From Planctomicrobium sp. (GTDB lineage Bacteria > Planctomycetota > Planctomycetia > Planctomycetales > Planctomycetaceae), in NCBI GenBank assembly GCA_029259835.1, contig JAJDEL010000879.1, forward strand, positions 1 through 16,694: a stretch of DNA of 16,694 nt. The letters run 5' to 3'. Of the stretch, positions 14,636 through 16,694 are shown piece by piece. The notes beneath the pieces were generated by a model. It searched no databases and was not told the DNA's origin. It was given only the letters and a program-made list of their open reading frames with translations. Positions within the stretch are counted from its first letter, which is position 1. Each line of letters begins with the position of its first letter. Made by a program: the position numbers and the translations under genes.

Positions 14636-16543
14636 TCATGGGTGAAAGTGAGAATCAGTTTTTGCGTGGTATTGGTGACACTGCGTGCAACTGTTGAGCT
14701 TTTGAGAAGAGTTGTGGCACTTCGCGCATGTCATCTTGGTGATGGAAGAAAAGCCGCTGGGGAAGTCAGTTTCCCAATCTTCATGACTGCCAAAGAGTGT
14801 CTGAAGATCGAATTGATAAGTAGAGATGTTTCTGGCATTCTCACTCAAAGAATGACAACTTGAGCAATTTTTTTTCTCTGAAGTTAGAAGATGTGGGGCA
14901 TGCGAGAACCTGGTGAGGGAATTCGATTGTTGTTTTGGAACTTTTGACGACCAGTTGATTTTCCATTGGCTGGAAACGCTGTCGCGTTCGATTTGGTGGC
15001 ATGCAAAACAACGTCCGGAAGCAACCGGGCCTTTTGTATTTTCGGAACCAGACGCTGTCGGGTTTGCAAGGACTTCCAGCATTTCCAGAACCGGATTTGA
15101 TTCGATGTTCCCTTTTCGGTTTTCCCAGTTTTCAACAGACGCTTCCAACCATTGCCGCACAACGGGATCGGCATGTCCGATCGGACGATAGCGAATTGTG
15201 TGATCCTTGTTGCGTACGTACCAACCTCCCCCGACTTCAGATTCTGGCGGAAAGAGCTTGAGGCTTTGCTTAGTTTTAGCGATCTCAGGCAGCGGATTTC
15301 CTGATTCTCGTTGAATGAACTCCTGCTTCAGATTCGGAAACCAAAGTTGTTGTGCGTGAACAAACGCAGGCACGATGGACGGCTCCAATTTCCCAAAGGC
15401 TTTCAACTCCGGTGGAAGGCGCTCTGCAATCGCAGATTGCCCCCGACGAGCAACATCGTAAAACAACTTCTTCACTTCCCAGAAGGATTCGTTGTCGTCG
15501 GTCTCACCAGATTGCAGCAACAACTTCATAAAGCCCGGCATGTTTCTGACTGCAGTGTCCAGAGATTGAGCGGGCCATTCGCCGATCTCGCTTGAGGGAG
15601 CGGACGGTAATGAAATAAACGGAATCCCTGGGAAATCTCGATCTTTGATTCCTCGTTCATGACATGCTGAACACATTTGTTCGAACCCGCGTGTCAACAT
15701 GACTCGTCCATCCTGACTTTGCTGATGACAGGCTGAACAATCGCTCGGAGGCAAGGCATCTGGCATGAGTCGCGTGGCATCGTCAACGAAATAGCGGCTT
15801 AAGTGACTTGCATGGTCGAAGTGAATTCGAGTTTGTCGGTGATGCGGATAATCTCCCAAATCTGGATGCCCGGATTCGAAACTGTGAAACTGATCTGCGT
15901 GGCAACTTTGACATTTGTTATTCGCAAATTCTTGCAAGTTGTTTTGAATGCCATGATGTTCCCGATGACACTCGCTACATGCGTGCTCTTGCTGCGAATG
16001 TCCCGCCGCGAGTTTTGCAGTCACGGTTTGGAAAAGTGTTGGGTTCAAATCGGATGGTGAAGAGTTTTTCTCAGTGAATGAAGCTATTAATTCCGGAGAA
16101 ATCCCGTGTGTTTGCAGCGGATTTTCACCCAATTCCGTATGACATTTCAAGCAGAGAGAAGAGTCTTCGAGAGATGTCCCAGATGTGAAGACGAACCCAG
16201 TCCAGTCGTGTGATGCTGCGCTGTGGCATGCTGAACATCCAATTTCGGCGGATGCATGATGCGAGGAAATTTCACCAGGGGAAATCGCGTTCGTGGAGCG
16301 ACCGCTCCATAACAACAGACAGGCCGCCAGCGAGAGAGCCGCCACGCTCATTGTGGCGATGCGTCTGCGTTGCAATAAACTTCTTTTCGGTTGGCATTGA
16401 TTCGAAGAGTTCTGGCAACGCCCGCGACTCGTCGGTCCAAATTCGCACGGTGTTCCATCACACAACTGACCGCACACCCATTTGTCTGACGGACGCTCGT
16501 AAGAACTTTTTTTCCATCCAAATTTTTGCAGAGGATCAGTCAT
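14636..16543 (-). CDS. Ten-haem cytochrome c with cytoplasmic Cys-rich head
   Basis: A 635-residue membrane-anchored multihaem electron carrier. Residues 1-58 are cytoplasmic and hold five cysteines (24, 28, 33, 43, 50) in a pattern CGxxCxGxPCxxGP..GRC that looks like a metal or Fe-S site. About 64-80 are a membrane helix. The outer part carries ten CxxCH haem sites starting at residues 103, 131, 189, 211, 269, 291, 512, 560, 606 and 619, arranged as six plus four around a haem-free stretch (about 300-505). HFDHASHL (241-248) and FSHAPHL (546-552) are typical distal-ligand motifs of cytochrome c7/c3-type modules. The probable role is moving electrons across the periplasmic side, perhaps from the membrane or from the cytoplasmic head (inference). 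The ATG at 16543 is the only start in frame before an upstream stop, and it lacks a clear ribosome binding site. The divergent neighbour starts 30 bp away. Confidence 0.88.
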   Translation of the reverse strand: MTDPLQKFGWKKSSYERPSDKWVCGQLCDGTPCEFGPTSRGRCQNSSNQCQPKRSLLQRRRIATMSVAALSLAACLLLWSGRSTNAISPGEISSHHASAEIGCSACHSAASHDWTGFVFTSGTSLEDSSLCLKCHTELGENPLQTHGISPELIASFTEKNSSPSDLNPTLFQTVTAKLAAGHSQQEHACSECHREHHGIQNNLQEFANNKCQSCHADQFHSFESGHPDLGDYPHHRQTRIHFDHASHLSRYFVDDATRLMPDALPPSDCSACHQQSQDGRVMLTRGFEQMCSACHERGIKDRDFPGIPFISLPSAPSSEIGEWPAQSLDTAVRNMPGFMKLLLQSGETDDNESFWEVKKLFYDVARRGQSAIAERLPPELKAFGKLEPSIVPAFVHAQQLWFPNLKQEFIQRESGNPLPEIAKTKQSLKLFPPESEVGGGWYVRNKDHTIRYRPIGHADPVVRQWLEASVENWENRKGNIESNPVLEMLEVLANPTASGSENTKGPVASGRCFACHQIERDSVSSQWKINWSSKVPKQQSNSLTRFSHAPHLLTSEKKNCSSCHSLSENARNISTYQFDLQTLFGSHEDWETDFPSGFSSITKMTCAKCHNSSQKLNSCTQCHQYHAKTDSHFHP

Positions 16544-16573
16544 TGCACATTGAGAGTTTCAGGGAGCTTTGAA

Positions 16574-16694
16574 ATGGGTCAGTCATCTTGTGAGTTGAAT
16601 CATTTTAGGTTTTCGCCGATTGCTACAAAAAAGCGTGAACCAAGAGTGCATGAAAACAAGCAACAACAAGTAGTCCATACGTCAAAGGTAAATG
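16574..16694 (+). CDS. Start of an unknown gene running off the right edge
   Basis: The ATG at 16574 is preceded by AGGGAG seven bases upstream, the best ribosome binding site near this end. The frame stays open for 40 codons to the window edge. The visible residues (MGQSSCELNHFRFSPIATKK at the start, then a Lys/Gln/Val-rich stretch) show no signal peptide, membrane helix or domain I recognise; it looks cytoplasmic. Being divergent from the ten-haem cytochrome by 30 bp between start codons, it may encode a functional partner of it, which is inference. Confidence 0.5.
   Translation, partial: MGQSSCELNHFRFSPIATKKREPRVHENKQQQVVHTSKVN

Overview
The window looks like a piece of a Planctomycetes chromosome (family Planctomycetaceae or a close relative). 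The basis is the gene content: a bpX6 protein of the MoxR-vWA-beta-propeller ternary systems, a DUF1080 secreted protein, LamG and NHL propeller secreted proteins, a YyaL/DUF255 thioredoxin-fold protein, a PadR plus HAAS-type membrane protein pair, and a multihaem cytochrome with a Cys-rich cytoplasmic head. The genus is not determined. I see no tRNA, rRNA, CRISPR array, transposase or phage gene.

Layout. (1) 1-2611 (+): a 5'-truncated bpX6 protein. (2) 2612-3264 (+): a long imperfect hairpin and two small genes, one acidic/disordered with a duplicated motif and one ribbon-helix-helix-like. A perfect hairpin at 3285-3307 separates them from the next convergent gene. (3) 3343-6399 (-): a 1018-residue membrane-embedded sigma-54 enhancer-binding protein (PDZ, ten membrane helices, GAF, AAA+, Fis helix-turn-helix). 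(4) 6400-6842: no convincing protein gene. It holds a textbook -24/-12 sigma-54 promoter on the + strand, directly upstream of a roughly 134-nt structured RNA that is closed by a perfect 9-bp stem and ends in six T. It also has palindromes in the gap to the divergent activator gene. (5) 6843-13299 (-): four secreted proteins, namely DUF1080, a DUF255 thioredoxin-fold protein fused to a DsbD-alpha-like domain, a LamG domain interrupted by a seven-bladed propeller, and an NHL propeller. The last two are 42 bp apart and probably co-transcribed. (6) 13430-14613 (+): a PadR regulator with a strong sigma-70 promoter flanked by a perfect 10-bp inverted repeat. It is translationally coupled to a membrane protein that is cut in frame by a TAG codon. 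(7) 14636-16543 (-): a ten-haem cytochrome. A divergent gene starts at 16574 and leaves the window.

The most interesting system is in (3)-(4): a membrane-bound sigma-54 activator divergent from a small RNA with its own sigma-54 promoter. The simplest reading is a signal-to-sRNA circuit in which an envelope or membrane signal, sensed through the PDZ and membrane helices, switches on an sRNA with a pyrimidine-rich apical loop. The sequence shows the promoter and the foldable RNA directly. The regulatory link between the two, and the sRNA's function, are inferred.
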